64,000 bases of DNA, taken from NCBI RefSeq assembly GCF_900105335.1, contig NZ_LT629770.1, positions 1,488,001-1,552,000 on the forward strand. The letters are read 5' to 3'. Under the pieces are notes generated by a model, which saw only the letters and a program-made list of their open reading frames with translations, did not search any database and was not told the DNA's origin. Positions 1 to 9,073 of the stretch are shown here, piece by piece. This stretch comes from Microbacterium paraoxydans (lineage in GTDB: Bacteria; Actinomycetota; Actinomycetes; Actinomycetales; Microbacteriaceae). Positions within the stretch are counted from its first letter, which is position 1, and the number at the start of each line of letters is the position of its first letter. The translations under genes and the position numbers were made by a program.

Positions 1-709
1 CGACATCGACGCGGCCGCCGACGCCGCCGTCTCCGCAGCGTACGGCTCCGCGGGCGAGCGCTGCATGGCGGTGTCCGTGCTCGTGGCGGTCGGCGACATC
101 GCCGACGACCTCGTCGCCGCGATCGCCCGCCGCATCGACGGCCTCTCGATAGGCCCCGGCACGGACCCGGCGAGCGAGATGGGGCCGCTCATCACCGCGG
201 AGCACCGTGACCGGGTCGCCTCCTACGTCACGGAAGCTCCCGGCGAGGGTGCCACGGTCGTCGTCGACGGCACGACGACGCCGTTCGACGGCGACGGCTT
301 CTTCCTCGGGGTGAGCCTGATCGACGACGTCACACCCGGCATGCGCGTCTACGACGACGAGATCTTCGGCCCGGTTCTGTCCGTCGTGCGCGTGGGCTCC
401 TACGCGGAGGCGGTCGCGCTCGTCAACGCGAACGCCTACGGCAACGGGACCGCGATCTTCACGCGCGACGGCGGGACAGCGCGGCAGTACGAGTTCGACA
501 TCGAGGTCGGCATGGTCGGCGTCAACGTCCCGATCCCGGTGCCCATCGGCGCCTACTCGTTCGGCGGGTGGAAGGACTCGCTCTTCGGCGACGCGCACAT
601 CTACGGCCCCGAGTCCGTGCACTTCTACACGCGGTCGAAGGTCGTGACGACGCGGTGGCCCGACCACACCCCGTCGCAGATCGACCTCGGCTTCCCGAGC
701 AACCACTGA
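1..709 (+). CDS. mmsA: Methylmalonate-/malonate-semialdehyde dehydrogenase (CoA-acylating), 3' part
   Basis: The reading frame is open from base 2, so the gene starts before the window; about 235 C-terminal residues are present. The segment GERCMA near the start holds the catalytic cysteine of the MmsA branch of aldehyde dehydrogenases. Further on, EIFGPVLSVVR and the C-terminal NVPIPVPIGAYSFGGWK stretch are typical of the same branch, which converts (methyl)malonate semialdehyde to acetyl- or propionyl-CoA with NAD and CoA. The class III aminotransferase 15 bp downstream on the same strand could supply malonate semialdehyde from beta-alanine or a related omega-amino acid; that pairing is inferred. 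The N-terminal half is outside the window. Confidence 0.88.
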   Translation, partial: DIDAAADAAVSAAYGSAGERCMAVSVLVAVGDIADDLVAAIARRIDGLSIGPGTDPASEMGPLITAEHRDRVASYVTEAPGEGATVVVDGTTTPFDGDGFFLGVSLIDDVTPGMRVYDDEIFGPVLSVVRVGSYAEAVALVNANAYGNGTAIFTRDGGTARQYEFDIEVGMVGVNVPIPVPIGAYSFGGWKDSLFGDAHIYGPESVHFYTRSKVVTTRWPDHTPSQIDLGFPSNH

Positions 710-724
710 CGAGGAGCGCCCCCG

Positions 725-2113
725 ATGACGACCTTCACCGACCGCCACGGACTCTCCTCCCGGCTCCCCGCCCCGGACGCCGAGGCGCAGGTGCGCGCCG
801 ACGACCGCGCCCACGTCTTCCACTCCTGGAGCGCCCAGGCGCTGATCGACCCGATGCCGGTCGCCGCGGGTCGAGGTTCGACCTTCTGGGACTACGGGGG
901 CACCGCGTACCTCGACTTCTCCAGCCAGCTCGTGAACCTCAACCTCGGCCACCAGCACCCGGACCTCGTCGCCGCGATCCAGCAGCAGGCCGGGCGGCTC
1001 GCGACCATCCAGCCGTCGATGGCCAACGATGTCCGAGGGGAGCTCGCCCGCCTCATCGCCGAGGTCGCTCCCGACGGGTTCGAGAAGGTGTTCTTCACGA
1101 ACGGCGGCGCGGAGGCGAACGAGTACGCGGTGCGCATGGCCCGGCAGGCCACGGGCCGCCGGAAGGTGCTGTCGATGTACCGCAGCTACCACGGCTCCAC
1201 CGCGACCGCGATCTCCCTCACCGGCGACCCGCGCCGCTGGGCGAACGACGTCACGGACACCGGGGCCGTGCGGTTCTTCGGACCGTACCTCTACCGCTCC
1301 CCGTTCCACAGCGAGACGCCCGAGCAGGAGACGGAGCGCGCCCTCGCGCACCTGGAGCAGACCATCCAGCTCGAGGGGCCGCAGACCATCGCCGCGATCA
1401 TCGTCGAGACGGTCGTCGGCACCAACGGCGTGCTTCTTCCGCCGCCCGGCTATCTGCCCGGGGTGCGCGCGCTCTGCGATCGCTACGGGATCGTCTTCAT
1501 CGCGGACGAGGTGATGGTCGGATTCGGCCGGCTCGGCGAGTGGTTCGGGATCGACGCGTTCGAGGCCCGCCCCGACCTGATCACCTTCGCGAAGGGCGTG
1601 AACTCGGGCTACGTGCCGCTCGGCGGCGTCGTGATCTCCGACCGCATCGCCGCGGCCTTCGACACCGTCCCGTTCGCGGGCGGACTGACGTACTCCGGGC
1701 ACCCTCTCGCCTGCGCGGCCGGTGTGGCCACGTTCGAGGTGTTCCGCCGGGACGGCATCCTGGAACGGGTGCGCGACCTCGGCGAGCGGGTCGTCGGTCC
1801 GACCCTGCGCTCGTGGGCGCAGTCGCATCCGAGCGTGGGCGAGGTGCGCGGTCGCGGGCTGTTCTGGGCGGTGGAGCTCGTGCGGGATCAGCGGACCAGG
1901 GAGCCGCTGGTGCCGTTCAACGCGAGCGGTGCCGACGCCGCGCCGATGACCGCGTTCGCCGCCGCCGCGAAGCGGGCAGGGGTCTGGCCCTTCACGCACT
2001 TCCACCGCGTGCACATCGCCCCGCCGCTGGTGATCGAGGAGGCGGAGCTGGTGCGGGGGCTGGCGGCGATCGAGGAGGCGCTGGCGGTCGCCGACCGGTA
2101 CGCGGTCGGCTGA
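725..2113 (+). CDS. Class III PLP-dependent aminotransferase (omega-amino acid:pyruvate type)
   Basis: A 462-residue fold-type I aminotransferase. Visible signatures are the FFTNGGAEANE phosphate-binding loop (about 120-130), the IADEVMVGFGR segment carrying the cofactor aspartate (about 258-268), and the PLP lysine K290 in FAKGVNSGYVPLG. The length fits the beta-alanine/taurine/omega-amino acid:pyruvate group. A GGAGCG-like ribosome site precedes the ATG. It lies 15 bp after mmsA, so the two are probably cotranscribed: transamination of beta-alanine (or taurine, or a longer omega-amino acid) would give the semialdehyde oxidised by MmsA. The amino donor cannot be read from sequence. A 4-aminobutyrate or putrescine transaminase is the main alternative. 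Confidence 0.85.
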   Translation: MTTFTDRHGLSSRLPAPDAEAQVRADDRAHVFHSWSAQALIDPMPVAAGRGSTFWDYGGTAYLDFSSQLVNLNLGHQHPDLVAAIQQQAGRLATIQPSMANDVRGELARLIAEVAPDGFEKVFFTNGGAEANEYAVRMARQATGRRKVLSMYRSYHGSTATAISLTGDPRRWANDVTDTGAVRFFGPYLYRSPFHSETPEQETERALAHLEQTIQLEGPQTIAAIIVETVVGTNGVLLPPPGYLPGVRALCDRYGIVFIADEVMVGFGRLGEWFGIDAFEARPDLITFAKGVNSGYVPLGGVVISDRIAAAFDTVPFAGGLTYSGHPLACAAGVATFEVFRRDGILERVRDLGERVVGPTLRSWAQSHPSVGEVRGRGLFWAVELVRDQRTREPLVPFNASGADAAPMTAFAAAAKRAGVWPFTHFHRVHIAPPLVIEEAELVRGLAAIEEALAVADRYAVG

Positions 2114-2134
2114 AAGGCCGTCCGCGCCTCTCGC

Positions 2135-2407
2135 TTACTTGCGGTCGAAATCGAACGCCTTGAGGAGCTCGCCGACGGCCTTGTCGCGCTCCTCGCCGCC
2201 GTCCTCGAACATGTGGGTGACGTGCGTGCGCAGGTGGTTCTCCAGCAGCAGACGGTTGAGCGACTCGAGGGAGCGCTGGATCGCGCGGGACTGCGTGATG
2301 ATGTCCATGCAGTACTCCTCGCTCTCGATCATCCGCGCGACGCCGCGCATCTGACCCTCGAGAATGCTGGTGCGGTGCAGGGCGCGCTTCTTGATGTCTT
2401 CGATCAC
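2135..2407 (-). CDS. CsoR/RcnR/FrmR-family (DUF156) metal-sensing repressor
   Basis: A 90-residue all-helical DUF156 protein with the family core around EGQMRGVARMI. Metal-ligand positions read C33, H58 and H62 (EEYCMD, LENHLRTH). CsoR copper sensors use Cys-His-Cys, whereas RcnR nickel/cobalt sensors have Cys-His-His, so this is not a classical copper CsoR; there is no His3 as in RcnR (residue 3 is Glu). The start is GTG. A TAGCCT hexamer (2414-2419) ends 6 nt before it, and no Shine-Dalgarno is seen, so the transcript is probably leaderless. It is divergent from the DUF445 gene with a 36-bp gap. No metal exporter is adjacent, so the regulon is unknown. Confidence 0.85.
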   Translation of the reverse strand: MIEDIKKRALHRTSILEGQMRGVARMIESEEYCMDIITQSRAIQRSLESLNRLLLENHLRTHVTHMFEDGGEERDKAVGELLKAFDFDRK

Positions 2408-2443
2408 GTATCGAGGCTACTCGCCCCGTGAAAGGATGACGTC

Positions 2444-3721
2444 ATGCCGCGAACACCCACGACGCTGCTCTCCCTCGCCGACCAGGAGCGCCGGCGCGCG
2501 CTGCGGCGGATGAAGGCCGTCGCGCTCGGGGCGCTGATCTTCATGGCCCTCGCCTTCGTCGTCGCGTTCGCGTTCCAGGAACGGGTGGGTGGGCTCGCGT
2601 ACGTCCGCGCCGCCGCGGAGGGCGGCATGGTCGGCGCGCTCGCGGACTGGTTCGCGGTGACCGCGCTGTTCCGCCGTCCGCTGGGCCTCCCCATCCCGCA
2701 CACCGCGATCATCCCGAACCGCAAGGACGAGATCGGCCGCACGCTCGGCGAGTTCGTGGAGACGAACTTCCTCGCCGCCGACGTCGTGCGCACCAAGCTC
2801 ACCAGCACCGCGATCGCCCTCCGCGCCGGGGAGTGGCTCCGCGAGACCCCGCATGCCGAGCGCGTGGCGGCCGAGGGAGCGACGATCGCGACGGCCGTGC
2901 TGAACGCGCTCAGCGACGACGACGTGCGCGACCTCCTCGCCGACCTCGCCCGCGAGCACCTCGTCGCCCCGGAGTGGGGGCCGCCCGCCGGGGCGTGGCT
3001 GGAGAAGATCGTGGACGCCGAGGCGCACCACGGGGCCGTCGACCTCGCGGTGGACAGCATCGGGCGGTGGCTCGACGCGAACGCCGCCTCCTTCACCGGA
3101 CTCGTCTCCCGGCGCCTCCCCGGATGGATGCCGAAGATCGCCCACCGCCTCATCGATGACACGGTGTACAACGAGGCGGTCAAGTTCGTCCGCGCCGTGC
3201 AGGCCGACCCGCGGCATCCGGCTCGCCTCGCGGTCGACGGGTACCTGTCCCGCCTCGCGGACGCTCTGCAGAACGATCCCGCGACGCGCGAGAAGCTGGA
3301 GAACGCCAAGGCCGCGCTCTTCGACAGCCCGCGCGTCGGCGCCCTCGCCGCAGAGGCGTGGAACACCGCCAAGAACGGACTCCTCACCTCCCTCGCCGAC
3401 CCGGAGAGCGGGCTGCGGCGCCGCGCAGTGCAGGCGCTGCAGGAGGTCGGCGAGCGGCTCACGACCGACGCCGCCCTCCAGCGCCGCGTCGACACGTGGG
3501 TCTCCGATGCGGCCGTCTTCCTCGTCGACCGGTACCGGCACGACATCGCCTCGATCATCACCGACACGGTCGAGCGCTGGGATCCGGCCGAGACCACCGA
3601 GAAGATCGAGCTCATGGTCGGCCGCGACCTGCAGTACATCCGCCTCAACGGCACCGTCGTCGGCGCCCTCGCCGGCCTCGCGATCTTCACCGTCGCCCAC
3701 GCCCTGATCCCGGGAGTCTGA
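2444..3721 (+). CDS. DUF445 family membrane protein
   Basis: 425 residues. The conserved DUF445 N-terminal block is visible: a membrane segment at about 27-45 (LGALIFMALAFVVAF) followed by AAEGGMVGALADWFAVTALFRRPLG and IPHTAIIPNRKDEIGRTLGEFV (about 57-105). A long helical middle region follows, and a second hydrophobic segment lies at the extreme C-terminus (VVGALAGLAIFTVAHALIP), giving a two-anchor topology. Family function is unknown. AAAGGA (2431-2436) precedes the ATG. It ends 1 bp before hutG, so it may be cotranscribed with it, but nothing links DUF445 to histidine catabolism. Confidence 0.88.
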   Translation: MPRTPTTLLSLADQERRRALRRMKAVALGALIFMALAFVVAFAFQERVGGLAYVRAAAEGGMVGALADWFAVTALFRRPLGLPIPHTAIIPNRKDEIGRTLGEFVETNFLAADVVRTKLTSTAIALRAGEWLRETPHAERVAAEGATIATAVLNALSDDDVRDLLADLAREHLVAPEWGPPAGAWLEKIVDAEAHHGAVDLAVDSIGRWLDANAASFTGLVSRRLPGWMPKIAHRLIDDTVYNEAVKFVRAVQADPRHPARLAVDGYLSRLADALQNDPATREKLENAKAALFDSPRVGALAAEAWNTAKNGLLTSLADPESGLRRRAVQALQEVGERLTTDAALQRRVDTWVSDAAVFLVDRYRHDIASIITDTVERWDPAETTEKIELMVGRDLQYIRLNGTVVGALAGLAIFTVAHALIPGV

Positions 3722-3722
3722 C

Positions 3723-4637
3723 ATGGCGCTGTCCCACGATCCGCTCTGGCCGCGTGCCGGCGCCTGGCCCGCGTTCGAGGGCACGGCCGATGCGGTGCTC
3801 CTCGGCGTCCCGACCTGGCGCACCTCGCTGTCCCCGACCGGGGCGCACGCGACTCCGGCCGCGATCCGCGAGGCGCTCCCCCGCTACGGCACGACGATCC
3901 TCGGCCCACCGACGATCGATCTGGACGAGGTGCTCCGCATCGCGGACGCCGGGGACGTGCCGGAGACGGACGGCGATGCGGGAGAGGCGCGGACGATCGA
4001 GCGGGTCCGGGAGCTCGCGGACGCCTCAGACCTCGTCATCGCCCTCGGCGGCGACAACTCCCTCACCTACCCGGTCGCGCTCGGTGCCCGGACCACGGGC
4101 CTGATCACGTTCGACGCCCACTTCGACCTGCGCGACGGCGTGTCCAACGGCACCCCGGTGCGGCGGCTCGTCGAGGACGTCCCCGCCGCGGCAGGCGTCC
4201 CGACGGCCCGCGTCGACCCCACCCGCATCGTGCAGATCGGCCTCGCCGACTTCGCGAACTCCACCGCCTACGCCCGCCGCGCGGCGGACTGGGGCATCCG
4301 GGTCATCACCCTCGACGACGTGCGCCGTCGCGGCGTCGCCGACGTCGTGGCCGAGGCGGTCGCGATCGCGGGCGCGGGCGACGCCGCCCGGGTGCACCTC
4401 GACATCGACGTGGACGTGTGCGACCGCGCGGTCGCACCGGGCTGCCCGGCCAGCGTCCCGGGAGGCCTGGCGGCGTGGGAGCTTCGCGCCCTCACCCGGG
4501 CGGTCGCCGCTGATCCGCGGGTCGTGAGCGCCGACATCGCCGAGGTCGACGCGACCGCGGACGCCGAGGACGGTCGCACCGTGCGACTCGCTGCCCTCTG
4601 CGTGCTCGAGCTGCTCGCCGGCCTCGCGGCACGCTAG
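3723..4637 (+). CDS. hutG: Formimidoylglutamase-type ureohydrolase (arginase superfamily)
   Basis: 304 residues of the arginase/agmatinase fold. Manganese-site motifs appear in family order but with variations: GGDNS (usually GGDHS) near residue 110, FDAHFDLRD near 125-133, and the C-terminal HLDIDVDVCDRA near 223-234. The Asn in place of the first metal-ligand His (GGDN) is unusual and worth noting. The hut context (hutI, hutU, hutH immediately beyond) supports hydrolysis of N-formimidoyl-L-glutamate to glutamate and formamide, the last step of the pathway. It is on the opposite strand to hutIUH and converges on hutI, with 11 bp between the two stops. Agmatinase remains possible on sequence alone. 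Confidence 0.8.
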   Translation: MALSHDPLWPRAGAWPAFEGTADAVLLGVPTWRTSLSPTGAHATPAAIREALPRYGTTILGPPTIDLDEVLRIADAGDVPETDGDAGEARTIERVRELADASDLVIALGGDNSLTYPVALGARTTGLITFDAHFDLRDGVSNGTPVRRLVEDVPAAAGVPTARVDPTRIVQIGLADFANSTAYARRAADWGIRVITLDDVRRRGVADVVAEAVAIAGAGDAARVHLDIDVDVCDRAVAPGCPASVPGGLAAWELRALTRAVAADPRVVSADIAEVDATADAEDGRTVRLAALCVLELLAGLAAR

Positions 4638-4666
4638 CCCGCGCGGCCTTACCCGACCGCGAGGCC
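4620..4666. terminator. Inverted repeat across the hutG/hutI convergent stops
   Basis: A 10-bp inverted repeat, GGCCTCGCGG (4620-4629) and CCGCGAGGCC (4657-4666), spans the 3' ends of both convergent genes and includes both stop codons. It can form a hairpin in either transcript and could act as a bidirectional terminator. There is no clear U-tract, so this rests on symmetry and position. Confidence 0.35.
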
Positions 4667-5815
4667 GTCCTTCCAGACGCGCTGTACCAACGGCACACCC
4701 GGGCGATACGCCAGATGCACGCGGGAGGGGGCGTCGAGCACCACGAGGTCGGCGCGCGCCCCGGGAGTGATCCGGCCGATGTCGTCCCGCCGGAGTGCCC
4801 GCGCCCCGCCGGCGGTCGCGGCCCAGACCGCCTCCGCCGTGGTCATGCCCATGTCCCGCACGGCGATGGCGATGCAGAAGGCCATGGACGAGGTGAAGCT
4901 CGACCCCGGGTTCGTGTCGCACGCCAGCGCGACCGTCACGCCCGCGTCGAGGAGCCGGCGCGCATCCGGATAGGGCTGGCGCGTGGAGAACTCCACGCCG
5001 GGAAGCAGCGTGAGCACCGTGTCCGACGCGGCGAGCGCGGCGATGTCCGCGTCGGTGAGGTAGGTGCCGTGATCCACCGAGGCCGCCCCCAGCTCGACAG
5101 CCATCCGCACGCCGTCGCCCGGACCGAGCTGGCTCGCATGCACCCGAGGAGCGAGACCCCGGGTGATGCCCGCCTCCAGGATCCGCCGTGACTGCGCTAC
5201 CGTGAACGCGCCGGTCTCGCAGAAGACGTCGATCCACCGGGAGTGCGGGGAGCACGCGTCGAGCATCGGCCCCACCACGAGGTCGACATAGGCATCGGGA
5301 TCGTCGGCGTACTCGACGGGCACCACATGCGCACCGAGGAACGTGACCTCCGGCGTCACCTCGGCGGCGAGGCGCACGAGGCGCTCCTCCTCCGCGACGG
5401 CGAGACCGTAGCCGCTCTTGATCTCGACCGTGGTGGTGCCCTGCGCCCGCAGCTCCTCGATGAACCCGCGCAGTCGGGCGCGGAGCTCGTCGTCGGTCGC
5501 CGCCCGCGTCGCCTGCACCGTCGAGCGGATGCCGCCCGCCGCGTACGGCTGCCCCGCCATGCGCGCCTCGAACTCCGCCGCCCGATCGCCACCGAAGACG
5601 AGATGGCTGTGGCTGTCGACGAATCCGGGGATCACGGCCCGACCCCCGGCGTCGACGACCTCGTCGGCCGCGGGGGCCGCAGCGGACGAGCCCACCCACG
5701 CGATCCGCGCGCCGTCGATCAGCACGGCCGCATCGCGGAGTGTGCCGGTCGGGTCGCCCCCGGCGGCGACGTTGGTGGTCAGTTCCCCGATCCCGGAGAT
5801 GAGCGTCGTCGTCAC
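4649..5815 (-). CDS. hutI: Imidazolonepropionase
   Basis: 388 residues from the GTG at 5815, whose GTGA overlaps the hutU stop by 4 bp; the open frame continues further 5' but that part overlaps hutU and is unlike the family. It is an amidohydrolase-superfamily enzyme with the HxH metal motif in [14 protein letters not shown] (about 60-73) and the EIKSGYGL segment of imidazolonepropionases. It opens 4-imidazolone-5-propanoate to N-formimidoylglutamate, the third step of histidine degradation, in the cytoplasm. It is the last gene of the hutH-hutU-hutI operon; the tight overlaps suggest translational coupling. Confidence 0.93.
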   Translation of the reverse strand: MTTTLISGIGELTTNVAAGGDPTGTLRDAAVLIDGARIAWVGSSAAAPAADEVVDAGGRAVIPGFVDSHSHLVFGGDRAAEFEARMAGQPYAAGGIRSTVQATRAATDDELRARLRGFIEELRAQGTTTVEIKSGYGLAVAEEERLVRLAAEVTPEVTFLGAHVVPVEYADDPDAYVDLVVGPMLDACSPHSRWIDVFCETGAFTVAQSRRILEAGITRGLAPRVHASQLGPGDGVRMAVELGAASVDHGTYLTDADIAALAASDTVLTLLPGVEFSTRQPYPDARRLLDAGVTVALACDTNPGSSFTSSMAFCIAIAVRDMGMTTAEAVWAATAGGARALRRDDIGRITPGARADLVVLDAPSRVHLAYRPGVPLVQRVWKDGLAVG

Positions 5816-7470
5816 AGCATCGGCACCTTCAGTCCGCGGTCGCGCGCGACCTCCGCGGCGTGGTCGTACCCGGCGTCCACGTGCCGCATGACACCGGTCC
5901 CGGGGTCGTTCGTCAGCACCCGGGCGAGCTTCTCCGCCGCGAGAGCCGAACCGTCCGCCACCGTGACCTGCCCGGCGTGGATCGAGCGGCCGATCCCCAC
6001 CCCGCCGCCGTGGTGCAGCGACACCCACGACGCCCCGGAGGCGGTGTTGAGGAGGGCGTTGAGCAGCGGCCAGTCGGCGATCGCGTCGGAGCCGTCCTTC
6101 ATTGCCTCAGTCTCCCGGTACGGCGACGCGACGGAGCCGGAGTCGAGGTGGTCGCGGCCGATGACGATCGGCGCGGACAGCTCTCCCGAGGCGACCATCT
6201 CGTTGAACTTCAGTCCGGCGAGGTGCCGCTCCTGGTAGCCCAGCCAGCAGATGCGCGCCGGGAGACCCTCGAAGTGGACGGCCGAGCCCGCCTTGTCGAG
6301 CCAGCGGTGCAGCGCGGTGTCCTCAGGGAAGAGCTCGGCGATCGCGCGGTCCGTCTTGAAGATGTCCTCCGGGTCTCCGGACAGCGCCACCCAGCGGAAC
6401 GGTCCGCGCCCCTCCTCGAACTGCGGGCGGATGTAGGCGGGGACGAATCCGGGGAACGCGAACGCCCGGTCGAATCCACCGAGCTGCGCCTCCGCGCGGA
6501 TCGAGTTGCCGTAGTCGAAGACCGCCGCCCCGGCGTCCTGGAAGCCGACCATCGCGGCGACGTGGGCGGCCATGGATTCCCTCGACCGGCGGGTGAACTC
6601 CTCGGGGTCGCGCGCCGCCTCCTCCTTCCAGCGGTCCACCTCGATGCCGATCGGCAGGTAGGCGAGCGGGTCGTGAGCGCTGGTCTGGTCGGTCACGACG
6701 TCGATCGGCACGCCCCGACGCAGGAGCTCCGGGAAGATCTCCGCGGCATTGCCCACGACGCCGACCGAGAGGGCGCGACCGGCGTCCTTCGCCGCGACGA
6801 CCCGGGCCACTGCCGCGTCCAGGTCGGTGGTGTACTCGTCGAGGTACCGGTGCTCGACGCGGCGGGCCAGCCGCGTCTCGTCGACGTCCACGATCAGGAC
6901 CGCACCCTCGTTGAGGGTCACGGCGAGAGGTTGCGCCCCGCCCATCCCGCCCGCACCGGCGGTCAGCGTCAGCGTCCCCCGCAGGGAGTCCCGCCCGAGC
7001 GAGCGGGCGACCGCGGCGAACGTCTCGTACGTCCCCTGCAGGATGCCCTGCGTGCCGATGTAGATCCAGGAGCCCGCGGTCATCTGGCCGTACATGGTCA
7101 GCCCCAGCTCCTCCAGACGACGGAACTCCGGCCAGGTCGCCCAATCGCCGACGAGGTTCGAGTTGGCGATGAGCACGCGCGGCGCCCACTCGTGGGTGCG
7201 GAACACGCCCACCGGCTTGCCGGACTGGACGAGCAGCGTCTCATCGGGCTCCAGCTCGTCGAGCGTGCGGACGATCGCCTCGTACGCCGCCCAATTGCGC
7301 GCCGCCTTGCCCGTCCCGCCGTAGACCACGAGGTCTTCGGGGTGCTCGGCGACCTCGGGATCGAGGTTGTTCATGAGCATGCGCTTGGCCGCTTCCGCGC
7401 CCCAGCTCTTGGCGGTGCGCTCGGCACCGCGGGCCGCGCGTACCGTGCGCGCTGCGTTCTCCTCAGTCAT
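5812..7470 (-). CDS. hutU: Urocanate hydratase
   Basis: 552 residues from the ATG at 7470; the open frame extends 11 codons upstream, but AAAGGAG lies 7-8 nt before this ATG and fixes the start. The NAD-binding stretch [18 protein letters not shown] and the N-terminal [20 protein letters not shown] block are clear urocanase signatures, and the length is normal for the family. The enzyme hydrates trans-urocanate to imidazolonepropionate using tightly bound NAD as electrophile. It overlaps the end of hutH by 8 bp and the start of hutI by 4 bp, so the three form one operon transcribed leftwards. Confidence 0.95.
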   Translation of the reverse strand: MTEENAARTVRAARGAERTAKSWGAEAAKRMLMNNLDPEVAEHPEDLVVYGGTGKAARNWAAYEAIVRTLDELEPDETLLVQSGKPVGVFRTHEWAPRVLIANSNLVGDWATWPEFRRLEELGLTMYGQMTAGSWIYIGTQGILQGTYETFAAVARSLGRDSLRGTLTLTAGAGGMGGAQPLAVTLNEGAVLIVDVDETRLARRVEHRYLDEYTTDLDAAVARVVAAKDAGRALSVGVVGNAAEIFPELLRRGVPIDVVTDQTSAHDPLAYLPIGIEVDRWKEEAARDPEEFTRRSRESMAAHVAAMVGFQDAGAAVFDYGNSIRAEAQLGGFDRAFAFPGFVPAYIRPQFEEGRGPFRWVALSGDPEDIFKTDRAIAELFPEDTALHRWLDKAGSAVHFEGLPARICWLGYQERHLAGLKFNEMVASGELSAPIVIGRDHLDSGSVASPYRETEAMKDGSDAIADWPLLNALLNTASGASWVSLHHGGGVGIGRSIHAGQVTVADGSALAAEKLARVLTNDPGTGVMRHVDAGYDHAAEVARDRGLKVPML

Positions 7471-9004
7471 GCATGTGCTCCTTTGCGACACGGGCGATGG
7501 CACCCGACTGGACGAGGTCGGTCACGGCTTCCATCTCGGGCGAGAGGTGGCGGTCAGGGCCGGGGCCCGCGGCGACCGTGCGGACGAGGTCGCGCACGGC
7601 TCCGGTCGCCGGCCCCGCCTCGAGCGGCGCGCGGAGATCCAGCGCGCGGGCGGCGGTGAGGATCTCGATCGCGAGGACGCGGGAGAGACCGTCGATCGCC
7701 CGACGCAGCTTCCGTGCTGCGGCCCAGCCCATCGAGACGTGGTCCTCCTGCATCGCCGAGGACGGGATGGAGTCCACCGAGGCGGGAACCGCGAGACGCT
7801 TGAGCTCGGAGACGATGCCGGCCGCCGCGTACTGCGCGATCATCAGCCCGGAGTCGACTCCGACCTCCGCCGCGAGGAACGGCGGGAGCCCGTGGCTGCG
7901 GGCCGGGTCCAGCGCGCGGTCGGTGCGCCGCTCGGACACGGAGGCGACGTCGGCGATCGAGATCGCCAGGAAGTCGAGGACCGCGGCGACGGGCGCCCCG
8001 TGGAAGTTGCCGTTCGACTCGATGCGGCCGTCGAGGGTGATGATGGGGTTGTCGATGACGCTGGAGAGCTCGCGCTCCGCGATCATGGCAGCATGCCCGA
8101 GCGTGTCACGTGCGGCGCCATGCACCTGCGGGGAACACCGTAGGGAGTACGCGTCCTGGACACGGCCGTCTTCCGGGCCCTTGTGGCTCGCGACCATCGG
8201 CGAGCCGGCGAGCAGGGCACGGAGGTGGCCGGCTGAGGTGGCCTGTCCCGCCTGCGGACGCAGCACCATGAGATCGGCGGCGAACACCGCGTCCGTGCCG
8301 AGCTGCGACTCGACGGACATCGCCGCCGCCACATCGGCTGTGAGCAGCAGCATCTCCAGGTCATGGAGCGCGAGCACCAGCGTGCCGAGCATCCCGTCCG
8401 TGCCGTTGATGAGGGCGAGGCCCTCCTTCTCCACAAGCGTGAGCGGCTCGATGCCGGCGTCCGCAAGGGCATCGGCCGCCGGGACGAGTCGGCCCGTGGC
8501 GTCGCGGACCTCGCCCTCTCCCATGGCGGCGAGGGCGATGTGGGCGAGGGGCGCGAGATCCCCCGAGCACCCCAGCGACCCGTACTCGCGGACCACCGGC
8601 ACGATGCCCGCGTTGAGCAGCGCGGCATACGTCTCGACGACGACGGGACGAACCCCCGTGCGCCCGGAGGCAAGCGTCTGGAGGCGCAGCACCTGCAGCC
8701 CGCGCACCACTTCCCGCTCGACCTCGGCGCCGGTGCCGGCGGCGTGCGATCGGATGAGGCTCGCCTGCAGCTGCAGGCGACGTTCCGGAGCGATGAAGGT
8801 CGTCGCCAGCGCGCCGAAGCCGGTGGACACCCCATAATGCGGGTTCGGGTCAGCGGCGAGGCCGTCGACCACACGGCGGGTCTCGGCGACCCTATCCAGC
8901 GCGGCGGGGTCGACGACGACGGGCACATCGTGACGGACGACGCGGACGACATCCGCAGCAGACAAAGGGGCCGCGCCGACGAGGACAGGGGCTGGATCGC
9001 TCAT
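7463..9004 (-). CDS. hutH: Histidine ammonia-lyase
   Basis: 513 residues from the ATG at 9004. The open frame extends 41 codons upstream, but the conserved protein begins at MSDPAPVL. It belongs to the MIO-enzyme family: HYGVSTGFG (about 56-64, with the catalytic tyrosine) and [14 protein letters not shown] (142-155). The MIO triad is C146-S147-G148, where most family members have Ala-Ser-Gly; some actinobacterial enzymes share the Cys form. It deaminates L-histidine to urocanate, the first step. It is the first gene of the leftward hut operon and divergent from the IclR regulator. No strong Shine-Dalgarno precedes the ATG. Confidence 0.94.
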   Translation of the reverse strand: MSDPAPVLVGAAPLSAADVVRVVRHDVPVVVDPAALDRVAETRRVVDGLAADPNPHYGVSTGFGALATTFIAPERRLQLQASLIRSHAAGTGAEVEREVVRGLQVLRLQTLASGRTGVRPVVVETYAALLNAGIVPVVREYGSLGCSGDLAPLAHIALAAMGEGEVRDATGRLVPAADALADAGIEPLTLVEKEGLALINGTDGMLGTLVLALHDLEMLLLTADVAAAMSVESQLGTDAVFAADLMVLRPQAGQATSAGHLRALLAGSPMVASHKGPEDGRVQDAYSLRCSPQVHGAARDTLGHAAMIAERELSSVIDNPIITLDGRIESNGNFHGAPVAAVLDFLAISIADVASVSERRTDRALDPARSHGLPPFLAAEVGVDSGLMIAQYAAAGIVSELKRLAVPASVDSIPSSAMQEDHVSMGWAAARKLRRAIDGLSRVLAIEILTAARALDLRAPLEAGPATGAVRDLVRTVAAGPGPDRHLSPEMEAVTDLVQSGAIARVAKEHMHD

Positions 9005-9059
9005 GTCTCGATTCCACACCCGCGGGGTCGACGCGCACGCGGCTTCGTGGCAACCTGTG

Positions 9060-9073
9060 TCTGTGATCCCAGA
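9060..9073. promoter_or_regulatory. Candidate HutR (IclR) operator
   Basis: TCTGTGATCCCAGA is a near-palindrome 56 bp upstream of the hutH start, overlapping the likely start of the divergent IclR gene. From memory, the motif reported for the IclR-type HutR of Corynebacterium is TCTGwwATwCCAGA; this copy fits 12 of 14 positions. The position suits control of the hut operon and autoregulation. It is a motif match only. Confidence 0.55.
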
